Shown one piece after another: positions 26,419 through 34,767 of a stretch of 64,000 nucleotides of DNA. Source of the DNA: Janthinobacterium sp051380875 (lineage in GTDB: Bacteria > Pseudomonadota > Gammaproteobacteria > Burkholderiales > Burkholderiaceae_D); the NCBI RefSeq assembly GCF_051380875.1, contig NZ_JBNYXW010000009.1, forward strand, positions 202,737-266,736, in the 5' to 3' direction. Both the position numbers and the translations under genes were made by a program. The notes under the pieces are model-generated. The model had not been told where the DNA came from. It did not search any database and saw only the letters and a list, made by a program, of their open reading frames with translations. How positions within the stretch are numbered: position 1 is the stretch's first letter; each line of letters opens with the position of its first letter.

Positions 26419-26713
26419 ACTGTGTTTAACCTTGCTGTGTCCTCCGGCGCTGGAAGAGCGCGTGCTCGACACGCTGCTGATGACAAGTGAAATTTCTCTC
26501 TTTACCAGCACTGCGGTGGCCGCACACGGCTTGGCGCACGACCGGCTCAGCGCCATCGAGCAAGTACTTGGCCTGGCCAAGATGACGCGCATCGATGCAC
26601 TTCTGCCGGAAGAGCATCGGGAAAAGGTGCTGTCCATGCTGCGCCAGGTCTTGCAGGGCGGCGGTGTGCGCTATTGGCTCACGCCCATTACCGAAACGGG
26701 GGAGTTGTTATGA
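26411..26713 (+). CDS. DUF3240 family small protein
   Basis: 100 residues; AGGAG lies inside the end of the RND gene, which it overlaps by eight bases. The sequence (CLTLLCPPALEERVLDTLL ... GGGVRYWLTPI) matches DUF3240, a PII-like ferredoxin-fold family nearly always found next to czcA-type genes. It probably regulates or assists the pump; the ligand is unknown. Its stop overlaps the next gene (ATGA). Confidence 0.85.
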   Translation: MTELCLTLLCPPALEERVLDTLLMTSEISLFTSTAVAAHGLAHDRLSAIEQVLGLAKMTRIDALLPEEHREKVLSMLRQVLQGGGVRYWLTPITETGELL

Positions 26714-27939
26714 AGTATGGATTTCTCATTGCGCTGGCGGCGGGTGTGGTCCAGGCCGCACCACTGCCGCCGACGCCCGGCTTGCTGCCAACAGCGATGG
26801 TCCGCCCTTTGTTAGACCAGGATCCGGAGGTGGAAGCTGCCCGTGCCGGGCGCGAGATGCTGCGCCAGGATGCGGCGCTCGCGCAGGACTCGCCTTACGA
26901 ATGGACTGCCAAGGTCACGGCCCAGCGGCGCACCTTGGAAGCGGGGCCGCATTACAAGGAGTGGAATGCGGGCGTGGAGCGCACGCTGCGCCTGCCGGCC
27001 AAGGCCAGCGCCGATCGCCGCATCGGCCAGGCGCTGCTGGAAGAGGGCGAGGCGCGTTATGGCGAGGCCTTGCACGAAACCGCCCGCGAACTGCTGAGGC
27101 TGTGGCTGGACTGGGCGCATGCGGAGCAGGCGCTGGTATTGGCAGCTGAGCACCAGCAGGCGGCCAGCGACAATCTCGCCGCAGTCAATAAACGGGTCAA
27201 GGCCGGCGATGCCGCCGCGCTCGATGCGAGCCTGGCGCGTGGCGATCTGGCCGATCAGCAACGCGTCGGCATCGAGGCTAAAACGGCAGCCGCTGTTGCC
27301 TGGGCGCGCTTGCATGCGCGTTTTCCGGGCTTCCGGCGCGAGTTCGCCACCTTGCCGTCCTCGCTGCCACTTGCCGAGTCGCCTACGTTCTGGCGTGAAC
27401 GGATCCTGGCCCAGAGTGATGAACTCAAAATTACCGAGGCGCAATTGCTCAAGGCGCAAGCCGTCAGCACCCGCATGCGCGCCGAACGGACGCCAGACCC
27501 TACCGTTGGCCTGTACACCGCGTCGGAAGTGGGCGGGCGTGAGCGCATCACCGGCATCATGTTCAGCATTCCCTTGCCGGGAACGCACCGGGCGGCGCGC
27601 GATGGGCGGGCCGTCCAGGCGATGGAGATGTCGCAGCATGAAGTCGCGCTGAAGCGACGCGCCCTGGATGGTGCCATCGCCGTGTCGCTTGCCTCGGCAC
27701 AAGGCGCGCATGAAGGTTGGCAGGTGGCTGAAGCGGGGGCGACGGACATGCGCGACAACGCGCGGCTGCTGCAACGCGCCTACACCTTGGGCGAGGCCGA
27801 TCTGCCCACGCTGCTGACGGCGCGGCGCCAGGCAACCACTGCCCAGCAAAATGCCCTGGCAGCGCGTGTCGCTGCGGCGCGTGCGTATTACGGGGTCTTG
27901 GTCGACGCGCATGTGGTGTGGGATATGGACCATGAATAA
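26710..27939 (+). CDS. TolC-family outer membrane efflux protein (CzcC-like)
   Basis: 409 residues from ATG 26710 (GGGAG upstream, overlap with the DUF3240 stop). Signal peptide to VQA-AP. Two OEP repeats rich in Ala/Arg/Gln are visible, with ERTLRLPAKASADRR and GIMFSIPLPGTHRA as the typical strand segments. It completes the second tripartite pump (adaptor, RND, DUF3240, channel). Confidence 0.88.
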   Translation: MKYGFLIALAAGVVQAAPLPPTPGLLPTAMVRPLLDQDPEVEAARAGREMLRQDAALAQDSPYEWTAKVTAQRRTLEAGPHYKEWNAGVERTLRLPAKASADRRIGQALLEEGEARYGEALHETARELLRLWLDWAHAEQALVLAAEHQQAASDNLAAVNKRVKAGDAAALDASLARGDLADQQRVGIEAKTAAAVAWARLHARFPGFRREFATLPSSLPLAESPTFWRERILAQSDELKITEAQLLKAQAVSTRMRAERTPDPTVGLYTASEVGGRERITGIMFSIPLPGTHRAARDGRAVQAMEMSQHEVALKRRALDGAIAVSLASAQGAHEGWQVAEAGATDMRDNARLLQRAYTLGEADLPTLLTARRQATTAQQNALAARVAAARAYYGVLVDAHVVWDMDHE

Positions 27940-27990
27940 GGCATTTTTCCATGCGTCGCCCGGCGCCACAACTTTTAACAGGAGTACTAC

Positions 27991-28701
27991 GTGACATTGA
28001 TAACGAACAAGCTGGGCCTTGGCGCCTGGTGGAGCTGGCTGGCAGGCACCTTGCTGTGGCTGTGCGCTGGTATCGCGGCGGCGCACGGTGTTTCCGAGTC
28101 GGATAAGGGGTTTCTGCAGGCCAGCAGTGGCATGCAGATCCTGCCTTACATCTATCTGGGGGCCAAGCACATGGTCACCGGCTACGATCATTTGCTGTTT
28201 CTGTGCGGCGTGATCTTCTTCTTGTATCGCATGAAGGATATTGGCCTGTATGTGACGCTGTTTGCCATTGGCCACAGCACGACCTTGCTGCTGGGCGTGA
28301 TCAACGGCTGGCACATCAATGCCTATTTTGTCGACGCCATTATCGGCTTGTCCATCGTATACCGTGCTTTCGACAATCTGGGCGGCTTCCAGACGGTCTT
28401 TGGCGTACAGCCGAACAAGCGCGCGGCCGTGCTGATCTTCGGTTTCTTCCACGGCCTCGGACTGGCCACCAAGCTGCAGGACTTCGCCTTGTCCGCCGAT
28501 GGCCTGGTGCCGAACATGATTGCCTTCAATGTTGGCGTGGAGATCGGCCAGCTGCTGGCCCTGAGCATGATCCTGATCGCCATGCGCTACTGGCGCAGCA
28601 CGGCCAGCTTTGTGCGGCATGCCGCCACCGGCAATTTCGTCCTGATGACGGCTGGGTTCATTCTGGCTGGCTTTCAATTCACCGGCTTTCTCAGCAAATA
28701 G
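27991..28701 (+). CDS. HupE/UreJ-family membrane protein
   Basis: 236 residues from a GTG start behind AGGAG. A signal-like segment to AAA-HG leaves an N-terminal His. About six membrane helices carry the family motifs YDHLLFL, FAIGHSTTLLLG and FGFFHGLGLA. HupE/UreJ proteins are secondary transporters or permeases usually linked to nickel or cobalt, which hints at the metal handled by the RND pump upstream. Confidence 0.85.
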   Translation: MTLITNKLGLGAWWSWLAGTLLWLCAGIAAAHGVSESDKGFLQASSGMQILPYIYLGAKHMVTGYDHLLFLCGVIFFLYRMKDIGLYVTLFAIGHSTTLLLGVINGWHINAYFVDAIIGLSIVYRAFDNLGGFQTVFGVQPNKRAAVLIFGFFHGLGLATKLQDFALSADGLVPNMIAFNVGVEIGQLLALSMILIAMRYWRSTASFVRHAATGNFVLMTAGFILAGFQFTGFLSK

Positions 28702-28712
28702 GAACACTACCC

Positions 28713-29321
28713 ATGACATCAACCTCAATGAACGGCGGCATTTCGGTCGCTAAAAAAGAACTGGTACGCGGTACCGGGCTGGCGGCCCTCGTCGCAGGCC
28801 TCATTTTGACCGTGGCAGTTCTGCCTGCCGAATATGGCATCGACCCGACGGGAATCGGTAAAACACTGGGCCTGACCACCTTGCATCGTCCGGCAGTGGT
28901 GGCCGCCGAAAGCGCACCAGCTCAGCAAGGATCTCAAGTGTCCGCGCCGGGCGAGGAACGCGCGCTCACGATTGCCGCCAAGCAAACGGTGCCATACCGT
29001 TCGGACGAGCAAGAGATCACGCTGGCGCCCGGCAAGGGCCTGGAAGTCAAAACCCACCTGGCCAAGGGCGCAACGCTGATTTATTCCTGGGAAACGAAGG
29101 GTGGCGCCGTGGTCAACCATGATTTCCATGGCGAGCCGGTCAACGCGCGGGAAGACGAGTTCGAGAGCTTTATCGCCGACAAGGGCGTCAGCAGCTCCAG
29201 CGGCTCGCTGATCGCGCCCTTTACGGGCGTGCATGGTTGGTACTGGAAAAACAAGTCGGCTGAGCCGGTGACGCTGGTCCTGCGCTCCAGCGGTTTTTAC
29301 GCCGACATTTACAAGAAGTAA
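28713..29321 (+). CDS. transmembrane anchor protein of the metal cluster
   Basis: 202 residues from ATG 28713 (AGGA upstream). One membrane helix (about residues 24-43) is followed by a periplasmic domain with EQEITLAPGKGLEVK, ATLIYSWETKGGAVV, NHDFHGEP and GVHGWYWKNKSAEPVTL. Similar one-helix proteins are found next to hupE-type genes in proteobacterial metal clusters. The His/Asp/Glu-rich NHDFHGEP could bind metal. No enzymatic motif is visible. Confidence 0.75.
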   Translation: MTSTSMNGGISVAKKELVRGTGLAALVAGLILTVAVLPAEYGIDPTGIGKTLGLTTLHRPAVVAAESAPAQQGSQVSAPGEERALTIAAKQTVPYRSDEQEITLAPGKGLEVKTHLAKGATLIYSWETKGGAVVNHDFHGEPVNAREDEFESFIADKGVSSSSGSLIAPFTGVHGWYWKNKSAEPVTLVLRSSGFYADIYKK

Positions 29322-29341
29322 GTAGTACCGCTGGTTTCAGT

Positions 29342-29369
29342 GCGCGGCGCCGATGACACGGTGCCGCGT
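29342..29369. other. intergenic hairpin
   Basis: GCGCGGCGCC (29342-29351) pairs with GGTGCCGCGT (29360-29369), allowing two G-T pairs, around an eight-base loop. It lies in the gap between the anchor-protein gene and the next small gene. A run of A follows, so it would suit termination poorly; it may act in mRNA processing. Confidence 0.3.
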
Positions 29370-29431
29370 AAAAGCACGACGGCTTATCGCGGCGAGGCTG
29401 ACAGAATATCGCCGCATCCATGGAGAATTGC

Positions 29432-29794
29432 ATGAAAAAAGTTATGTTGACGTTGGCCACCTTGTTGCTCATTTCCGGCGCGCCTGGCGCGTGGGGTCAC
29501 ACCGACCACGATCATGATGAGGCGCCGGCCCAGATCAAGCTTGAACTGAAGGGCGGCAAGACGGGCGCCACGGTATATGCCAAAAGCGCGGGCAAGAACT
29601 ACGCAACTGCCGGCGCAACGGGTGTTTTGACGATCATCACAGGCAACAACAAGACCGATGTCGCCTTGCAACCTGGCGTCGACAATACGATGGTCGCCAA
29701 GACGGCGACGCCGCTGGCAGCCGGCACCCGTGCCCAAGCCAGCATCACCTTTGCGGACAAGAACACGGTCAAGGCCGATCTGGTCGCCAAGTAA
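29432..29794 (+). CDS. small secreted protein with His/Asp N-terminus
   Basis: 120 residues; ATG 29432 is preferred over 29420 because GGAG sits six bases before it. The signal peptide ends at AWG-HT, exposing HTDHDHDE, a likely metal site. The rest is a beta-rich domain (KIKLELKGG-type strands, NYATAGATGVL, ITFADKNTVKADLV) with no named family I recognise. Close genes suggest a periplasmic metal-binding accessory. Confidence 0.7.
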   Translation: MKKVMLTLATLLLISGAPGAWGHTDHDHDEAPAQIKLELKGGKTGATVYAKSAGKNYATAGATGVLTIITGNNKTDVALQPGVDNTMVAKTATPLAAGTRAQASITFADKNTVKADLVAK

Positions 29795-29799
29795 TCCAC

Positions 29800-29825
29800 C
29801 ATGCGGCCCTTCAACGGGCCACATG
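29800..29825. terminator. hairpin after the small secreted protein gene
   Basis: GGCCC (29805-29809) pairs with GGGCC (29816-29820), flanked by CATG on both sides (29800-29803 and 29822-29825). There is no T-run, so it may be a Rho-type end or a processing hairpin. Confidence 0.35.
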
Positions 29826-29897
29826 CGAGGGCTGCGCTGCCAGCGTGCGCCAGATCGTGCATACTGGCAGACAAGTTAATTAACACTTCATGAAAGC

Positions 29898-30992
29898 ATG
29901 GCAATGGCTTCCTCATCGTCTTCCCGCAGGCTGGGCACGCATCAGGGTGTCGTGTACGCACTGCTGGCCGCTGCCCTCTTTGGCGCCAGTACGCCGTTTG
30001 CCAAAACGCTGGTGGGGCAGGTCGCTCCCGTCACCCTAGCCGGGATGTTATACCTGGGCAGCGGACTGGGCTTGCTGGCCTGCTTCGTGGTACGCGCCGT
30101 GCTCACCCGCAACAGTCAGGACAAACCCGCCATGCTCACTGCAGCAGATTTACCTTGGCTCGCGGGGGCGATCGCCTTCGGCGGCGTTGCCGGGCCGGTC
30201 CTGCTGATGTTCGGCCTGACGCTCACGCCTGCCTCCTCGGCATCGTTACTGCTCAATATCGAGGGCGTACTCACGGCCATGCTTGCCTGGTTCGTCTTCA
30301 AGGAAAATTTCGACCGCCGCATTTTCATCGGCATGCTGCTGATCGTCGCCGCCGGCATCCTGCTGTCGTGGGAGCAGGTGCCAAAACTTGGCGTGCCATG
30401 GGGGGCCATCGCCATTGTCGGCGCCTGCCTGTGCTGGGGCATCGACAACAACCTGACACGCAAGGTATCAGCCAGCGACGCCTTGCAAATTGCTGCCTTG
30501 AAGGGCCTGGTGGCCGGTTCCGTCAACTTGGCCATTGCCCTGGCCCTGGGTTACACCTTGCCCAGCGTAAGTCTGACCATGAGCGCCGGATTGGTCGGTT
30601 TTTGCGGCTACGGCTTGAGTCTCGTGATGTTCGTGCTGGCTTTGCGGTATCTGGGAACGGCCCGCACGGGCGCTTATTTCTCGGCGGCGCCGTTTGTCGG
30701 CGCGGTCATCTCGCTGCTCATGCTGGGAGATATTCCCGGACTGCTGTTCTGGCTAGCCGCGGCGCTGATGGCCGCAGGCATTTGGCTGCATTTAACGGAA
30801 AATCATGAGCACGATCATGAGCATGAGCCGCTGTTACATACACATGCGCACAGCCACGATGCCCATCACCAGCACACGCATGACGACAACTGGGACGGCA
30901 AGGAGCCGCATGTGCATGCCCATCAGCATGTACCGCTGCGGCATGCGCACCCGCACTATCCGGATATTCATCATCGGCACGATCATTCCTGA
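29898..30992 (+). CDS. EamA/DMT-family transporter with long His-rich tail
   Basis: 364 residues. Ten membrane helices in two EamA repeats (about residues 12-145 and 155-300) are typical of drug/metabolite exporters. The last ~60 residues are unusual: a cytosolic-type tail with over twenty His in HEHDHEHE-, HAHSHDAHHQH- and HAHQH-like runs. Such tails occur in zinc, nickel and cobalt transporters (CDF, RcnA, NikM-type). It probably exports a metal or metal complex, an inference from tail and location. The ribosome-binding site is weak; either of two near-by ATGs could be used. Confidence 0.82.
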   Translation: MAMASSSSSRRLGTHQGVVYALLAAALFGASTPFAKTLVGQVAPVTLAGMLYLGSGLGLLACFVVRAVLTRNSQDKPAMLTAADLPWLAGAIAFGGVAGPVLLMFGLTLTPASSASLLLNIEGVLTAMLAWFVFKENFDRRIFIGMLLIVAAGILLSWEQVPKLGVPWGAIAIVGACLCWGIDNNLTRKVSASDALQIAALKGLVAGSVNLAIALALGYTLPSVSLTMSAGLVGFCGYGLSLVMFVLALRYLGTARTGAYFSAAPFVGAVISLLMLGDIPGLLFWLAAALMAAGIWLHLTENHEHDHEHEPLLHTHAHSHDAHHQHTHDDNWDGKEPHVHAHQHVPLRHAHPHYPDIHHRHDHS

Positions 30993-31047
30993 CTTTGGTT
31001 AAAGAAAAGGTTGCATGGGCCGAAATCGCGGATTCGCACAATCTCGC

Positions 31048-31134
31048 CTAGCTTATCCTGGCAAAAATAGCAGTCAGTGCTGCAAATACGGCGGATAGAA
31101 TTGCCCAATAGAACTAGCCAGTTGATGTCGCCAT
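31048..31134 (-). pseudogene. 5' fragment of an EamA-family transporter gene
   Basis: A good AAGGAAAT ribosome-binding site and ATG at 31134 open a frame reading MATSTG, then an in-frame TAG, then FYWAILSAVFAALTAIFARIS before another stop region. The helix-like string strongly resembles the N-terminus of small EamA/DMT proteins. The rest of the gene is missing. The assignment rests on about twenty residues. Confidence 0.45.
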
Positions 31135-31172
31135 ATATTTCCTTAAAGTGGTTTAGCCAGCGGCATGAGCAC

Positions 31173-31610
31173 TCAGATACATAGGCCAGAATGCGTCACT
31201 TCGTCTGAGAATCCTATTTGAATCTCAGCGCCAATCCGATCCGTGACTGCCTTGACGATGGAAAGGCCCAGACCTGATCCGACCTGATCGCTCCCAAGAA
31301 TGCGATAGAACGGGTCAAACACCCGATCTTGTTCTACTACTTGAATACCTGGCCCTGAATCTTGGATTCGCAATATTGCGCGACCTTCTTCCTCGGCGAC
31401 AGAAAGATCGACCCTGCCGCCAGTCGGCGTGTAACGGATGGCGTTATCAACCAAATTCTTGACGACGGCAATCATGTCCAGTTCGTTAACCCAGAGTTGG
31501 GCGTCTTGTTCTCCTTCGACACCAATATCGATGTGTTTGGCTTCTGCCAGTGGCATAAGGTCTTCCAGAACACGTCGATAGACGTCCTGCACTGATACCC
31601 GGTTGCTACT
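31173..31610 (-). pseudogene. truncated sensor histidine kinase (C-terminal ATPase part only)
   Basis: About 145 residues align with the end of a two-component kinase: MPLAEAKHIDIGVEG, N-box NLVDNAIRYTPTGG, G1 RIQDSGPGI, FDPFYRI and G2 GSGLGLSIVKAV. The membrane, HAMP and H-box parts are absent. Homology starts near 31604, immediately after the stop of the XRE gene, so the 5' part was cut away. It belongs to the QseC/TctE-like kinase type by its sequence and is not a copy of cusS. Confidence 0.8.
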
Positions 31611-31623
31611 GGCACCTGTTAAG

Positions 31624-32001
31624 TCAGTCGTCTTCCGGCTTGCTGCCCGCGATGTTCTTCCGATTCGTATCATTCCATTGGCGCACCTGGAATGCCTGGT
31701 ACTCGTTGAGCACCGCCGCCACGCGCACATAGCCGGGTGGCAGGCTGCTCGGTGCCTTGCCGCCTGCGAGCATGTCGAGCGACTCCTGATCGAGGTCAGT
31801 CATCTCCAGCAGGGCCGGAAGCGGCACATCGAGGGCCTTGGCGATCAACTCCATGATTTTCAGCGACGGATTGGCCTTGCCGTTGGTCAAGTCGGACAGG
31901 AACGACACTGACATGCCTGCACGGTCGGACAGTTCATTTTTGGAGACACCCAGTTCGTCAATTAGGCGCAGGACGTTGGTGAAGAAAATTTGGTTGTACA
32001 T
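31624..32001 (-). CDS. XRE-family transcriptional regulator
   Basis: 125 residues from ATG 32001; an upstream extension to 32097 is open but out of family. The helix-turn-helix lies in VSKNELSDRAGMSVSFLSDLTNGKANPSLKIME (about residues 18-50, given here by position and ends), followed by ALDVPLPALLEMTDLDQ and a basic tail. Regulators of this shape occur on plasmids and integrating elements. It is flanked by a kinase remnant and an IS30 remnant, so it may be a passenger left from a mobile element. Confidence 0.78.
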   Translation of the reverse strand: MYNQIFFTNVLRLIDELGVSKNELSDRAGMSVSFLSDLTNGKANPSLKIMELIAKALDVPLPALLEMTDLDQESLDMLAGGKAPSSLPPGYVRVAAVLNEYQAFQVRQWNDTNRKNIAGSKPEDD

Positions 32002-32386
32002 GATGGCATGTGCCTTACATGGGTGTCGGTGGATGAATTCAGCAAAATTTGGGTAAAATGCCTCCTTGAACGACAAATAAGGAGGCATGGTGCGCATATT
32101 GGATAGATTTTATCAAACACTTGCTATCGACAATAGTGCGTTGGCTTTAGGAGCCGCGCGTCAATGACCGACGAGTTGCCAGGGCGCTTGATCAGGTCAT
32201 CCTCCCAGTGGCCAGGGATAATGCGATCCCCGACTTCTGCAGGGCAAGCTCCATCCAATCGGCAGCATCCAGCGCCGCCAAACAGAATTCAATGGTTTCC
32301 TTGAATCGACGCATGCTGTTTTCGCCTTTCCTGGTCATAAAACACCGAAAAAGGTGGGGCGAGGTGAAAGATTGGGGGCGGCTTTG
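32002..32386. other. gene-poor stretch with transposase debris
   Basis: 385 bases containing the IS30-family fragment (32160-32250). A 48-codon minus-strand frame (32338-32192) overlaps it in another phase and is probably non-functional. No promoter could be assigned. Confidence 0.5.
32160..32250 (-). mobile_element. IS30-family transposase remnant
   Basis: On the minus strand codons 32243 to 32163 read PAEVGDRIIPGHWEDDLIK followed by RPGNSSVI. This is the IS30 DDE signature around the first catalytic Asp (usual form RPAEV..R..PGHWEGDLI). Homology stops on both sides, so only about 30 residues remain and no inverted repeats were found. The D-D in WEDDL keeps the catalytic Asp. Confidence 0.8.
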
Positions 32387-32893
32387 TCAGCCAGCTTGCT
32401 CGGCGTCATCCGCCGGCAAAAAGACTTTTTGCAGCAGGCGTAATAGCTGTTCGCGCTCGGGTGCGCTCAACATCGCGGTTGCTTCAGTTTCGAGATCGAT
32501 TGCCGTCGTCTCGGCCTTGGCGCACATCCGCATTCCTTCCGGCGTTAGGAGGAGTGTCTGGGAACGTTTGTCGAGCGGATTGCGCTGGCGCAGAATAAGG
32601 CCGCGTTCTTCCAGCCGGTCAAGTAGATTCGCCAGGTTTGGTGGTGAGACACTGATCGCCTTCGACAGGCGTTTCTGCGTAATGTTAGGATTTGCTTTCA
32701 GCAGACTGAGCACGGAAAAATCGACCACGCGCAAGTCGAACTTGTTCAGGCGCTTTTCGAACGGCGGTATGATCTTCAAGTACGAACGTCGGCAGTTGTA
32801 GCCTACCAAACTTAAGAGCACATCCTGGTTCAGCGGCTGGTCGGCGGCTTCTTGAACGGCTGTAATAAACTGGGCGTGTTTCTTGGTCGGCAT
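32387..32893 (-). CDS. MarR-family transcriptional regulator
   Basis: 168 residues from ATG 32893. The winged-helix region runs from FDLRVVDFSVLSLLKANPNITQ through VSPPNLANLLDRLEERGLI to NPLDKRSQTLLLTPEG (about residues 55-125). MarR proteins next to aromatic-acid CoA genes usually release DNA on binding a CoA thioester. Candidate operators are the repeated TAGTTA-type motifs in the AT-rich gap at 34563-34767. Confidence 0.88.
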   Translation of the reverse strand: MPTKKHAQFITAVQEAADQPLNQDVLLSLVGYNCRRSYLKIIPPFEKRLNKFDLRVVDFSVLSLLKANPNITQKRLSKAISVSPPNLANLLDRLEERGLILRQRNPLDKRSQTLLLTPEGMRMCAKAETTAIDLETEATAMLSAPEREQLLRLLQKVFLPADDAEQAG

Positions 32894-32995
32894 CGTAAGG
32901 ACTTGAATGAATGGGGCGTGATTTGCTGTTGGGCGAAATGATATCACGTCCCCTTTGGCTCAGCGGCGCCTTGACCGTACGCTGGGCCGCGCAGG

Positions 32996-34562
32996 TCAGT
33001 CGTTCCGATTGGCGGCGATAGCGTCAGGCAGTTTTCCCCAAACAGTTTCGAATAGCCCTGCGTCCATCGGGCGCACATTGTTCATGATGGGCGCGAAACC
33101 CATGTGCTGCAGGATGTCGCGATCAAGGTCGACACCCGGCGCGATCTCGATCAGCTCGAGGCCGTCGGCGGTTAGTTGGAAAACCGCCCGTTCCGTGACA
33201 AATAGTACCTGTTGGCGGCGCAACGCGGCGTCGTGGCCGTTAAAAGTAATCTGCTCGACACTGTCAATGAACTTGCGCGTCTTACCTTCCGTGACGATGC
33301 GTAGCTTGCCGGCGGCTACCTCAACTTCCAGGCCCCCGGCAGTGAACGTTCCGCAAAACACCAGCTTGTTGGTCGAACGCGTAATGTTGATGAAACCGCC
33401 GCAGCCGACCGGCCGTCCATTGAATTTGCTGACGTTGACGTTGCCGCGGAAATCGGTCTGGGCCAGGCCAAGGAAGCTCGTGTCAAGCCCGCCGCCGTCA
33501 TAGAAATCGAACTGCGCGTCTGTTCGATGATTGATTCGGCGTTGTAGGCGAGGGCGAAGTCGCCGCCTTGTGCCGGAATGCCGCCGTTCACGCCTCTCTC
33601 GATGCTCAGCTTGAGAAGACCCGCAACGCCTTCCTCCGCGGCGATTGACGGAATCCCGGCCGGAATGCCGATTCCCAGATTGGTGACGGCGCCTCCGGCC
33701 AGCTCCATCGCGGCGCGCCGGGCGATAACCTTGCGTTCATCGAGCGGCATTGGCGTCAACGAGTTGACCGCTACCTTGGCATGCCCGCACAGCGTGGGAT
33801 TGAACTGGGTGGCGATCGACTGCATGTGATTTTCCGGCTTGCCGATGACGACGAAGTCGACCACCAGGCCGGGAATCTTGACGGCTTTCGTATGCAGGCT
33901 GCCGGCTTGCACGATGCGCTCGACTTGCGCGATAACGATCCCGCCGCAGGCCTTGGCGGCTTGGGCAATCGAAAGTTGCTCCAGCAGCGCGCCCTCCTTG
34001 TCAAGGGTGATATTGCCATTTTCATCGGCCTCCGTGCCGCGGATGATTGCCACATCGATGCGCGGGCAGGGATAGAAAAGCCATTCGTCGCCGGCGAATT
34101 CGACCAGTTGCACAAGATTCTCGCGTGCACGCGCGTTCAGCTTGCCACCCTCGAGCCGCGGATCGACGAGGTGGCCAAGCCGACCTTGGTCAGCAATCCC
34201 GGGCTGCGGCTGGCGATGTGCCGCGCCAGCTGGGATAACGATCCTTGGGGAAAGTTGTAGGCCTCGACCTGATCGTCGGAGATCAACTTCATCATCTCCT
34301 TGCCAGTCTGTCCAAAGTGGCCTGCGACAGTACGCCGGATCATGCCCGGATGGGCGAAATGAACCATGCCGCCGTCCCGGCTGTTGCCGATAGCCCCGCA
34401 CGCCCAAGTTGTCAGATTGCGTGGGTGACCGCTCTCGAGAAAACGGCGCTCGATCCCTTTCAAGATTTCCTCTCCCAGACTGATCATCCCCAGGCCTCCG
34501 AAAAAAATCGTCGCATTGTCCATGATCAGTGGGCCAGCTTCATCGGCAGTTATCACTCTCAC
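32996..34562 (-). pseudogene. propionate/acetate CoA-transferase-like gene with two frameshifts
   Basis: Three consecutive frames together cover a full Pct/YdiF-type CoA-transferase of about 520 residues. Part 1 (34562 to about 34175) has IFFGGLGMISLGEE and FAHPGMIRRTVAGHFG, ending TKVGL. Part 2 (about 34175-33520) continues with HLVDPRLEGGKLNA and SIERGVNGGIPAQGG, where the family's catalytic Glu is expected. Part 3 (about 33520-32996) continues with QFDFYDGGGLDTSFLG. Each junction is explained by one missing base. Either the gene is dead or the assembly has two indels. Confidence 0.82.
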
Positions 34563-34767
34563 CGTACCCTAATTTTCTCATTTAGTTCTTAAAAATAACT
34601 ATTATTTAACATAACTATTTACCATGTTTGATTCAAGATAATTCAGAAAAAATGGAGATAAATTCCTGCTTGCCTCTTTTTTATTTTAGTTATATAGTAG
34701 AACAATTATTAGTTAGCACTAAAAATTCGGGCCACCTGGCACGTCCAACCTGGCAAAGAACTAAACC
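34563..34767. promoter_or_regulatory. AT-rich divergent promoter region with repeated MarR-like motif
   Basis: Strikingly AT-rich against its surroundings. It carries ATAACTATT at 34595-34603 and 34611-34619, the reverse form TTTAGTTAT at 34685-34693, and the dyad TTAGT-TAGC-ACTAA at 34709-34722. It separates the minus-strand CoA-transferase from the plus-strand catabolic operon. The nearby MarR protein is the likely binder (inference). Confidence 0.55.

Larger units (their letters stand above)
30993..31623. other. decayed region at the end of the metal island
   Basis: No intact gene. It contains an EamA 5' fragment (31134-31048, minus strand) and the 3' part of a histidine kinase gene (31610-31173, minus strand). 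Together with the IS30 remnant at 32160-32250 this marks a recombination scar between metal and catabolic regions. Confidence 0.6.

Noticed and set aside
26812..28728. A 638-codon open frame antisense to the TolC and HupE genes
   Set aside because: It has no family motifs, and its length is explained by GC-rich third positions opposite well-supported genes.
32192..32338. A 48-codon minus-strand frame overlapping the IS30 remnant
   Set aside because: It runs out of phase into transposase debris and has no recognisable domain.
34736..34760. Possible sigma-54 promoter (TGGCAC followed by CTGGCA) before 34768
   Set aside because: The required GC at -12 with correct spacing from GG is absent.
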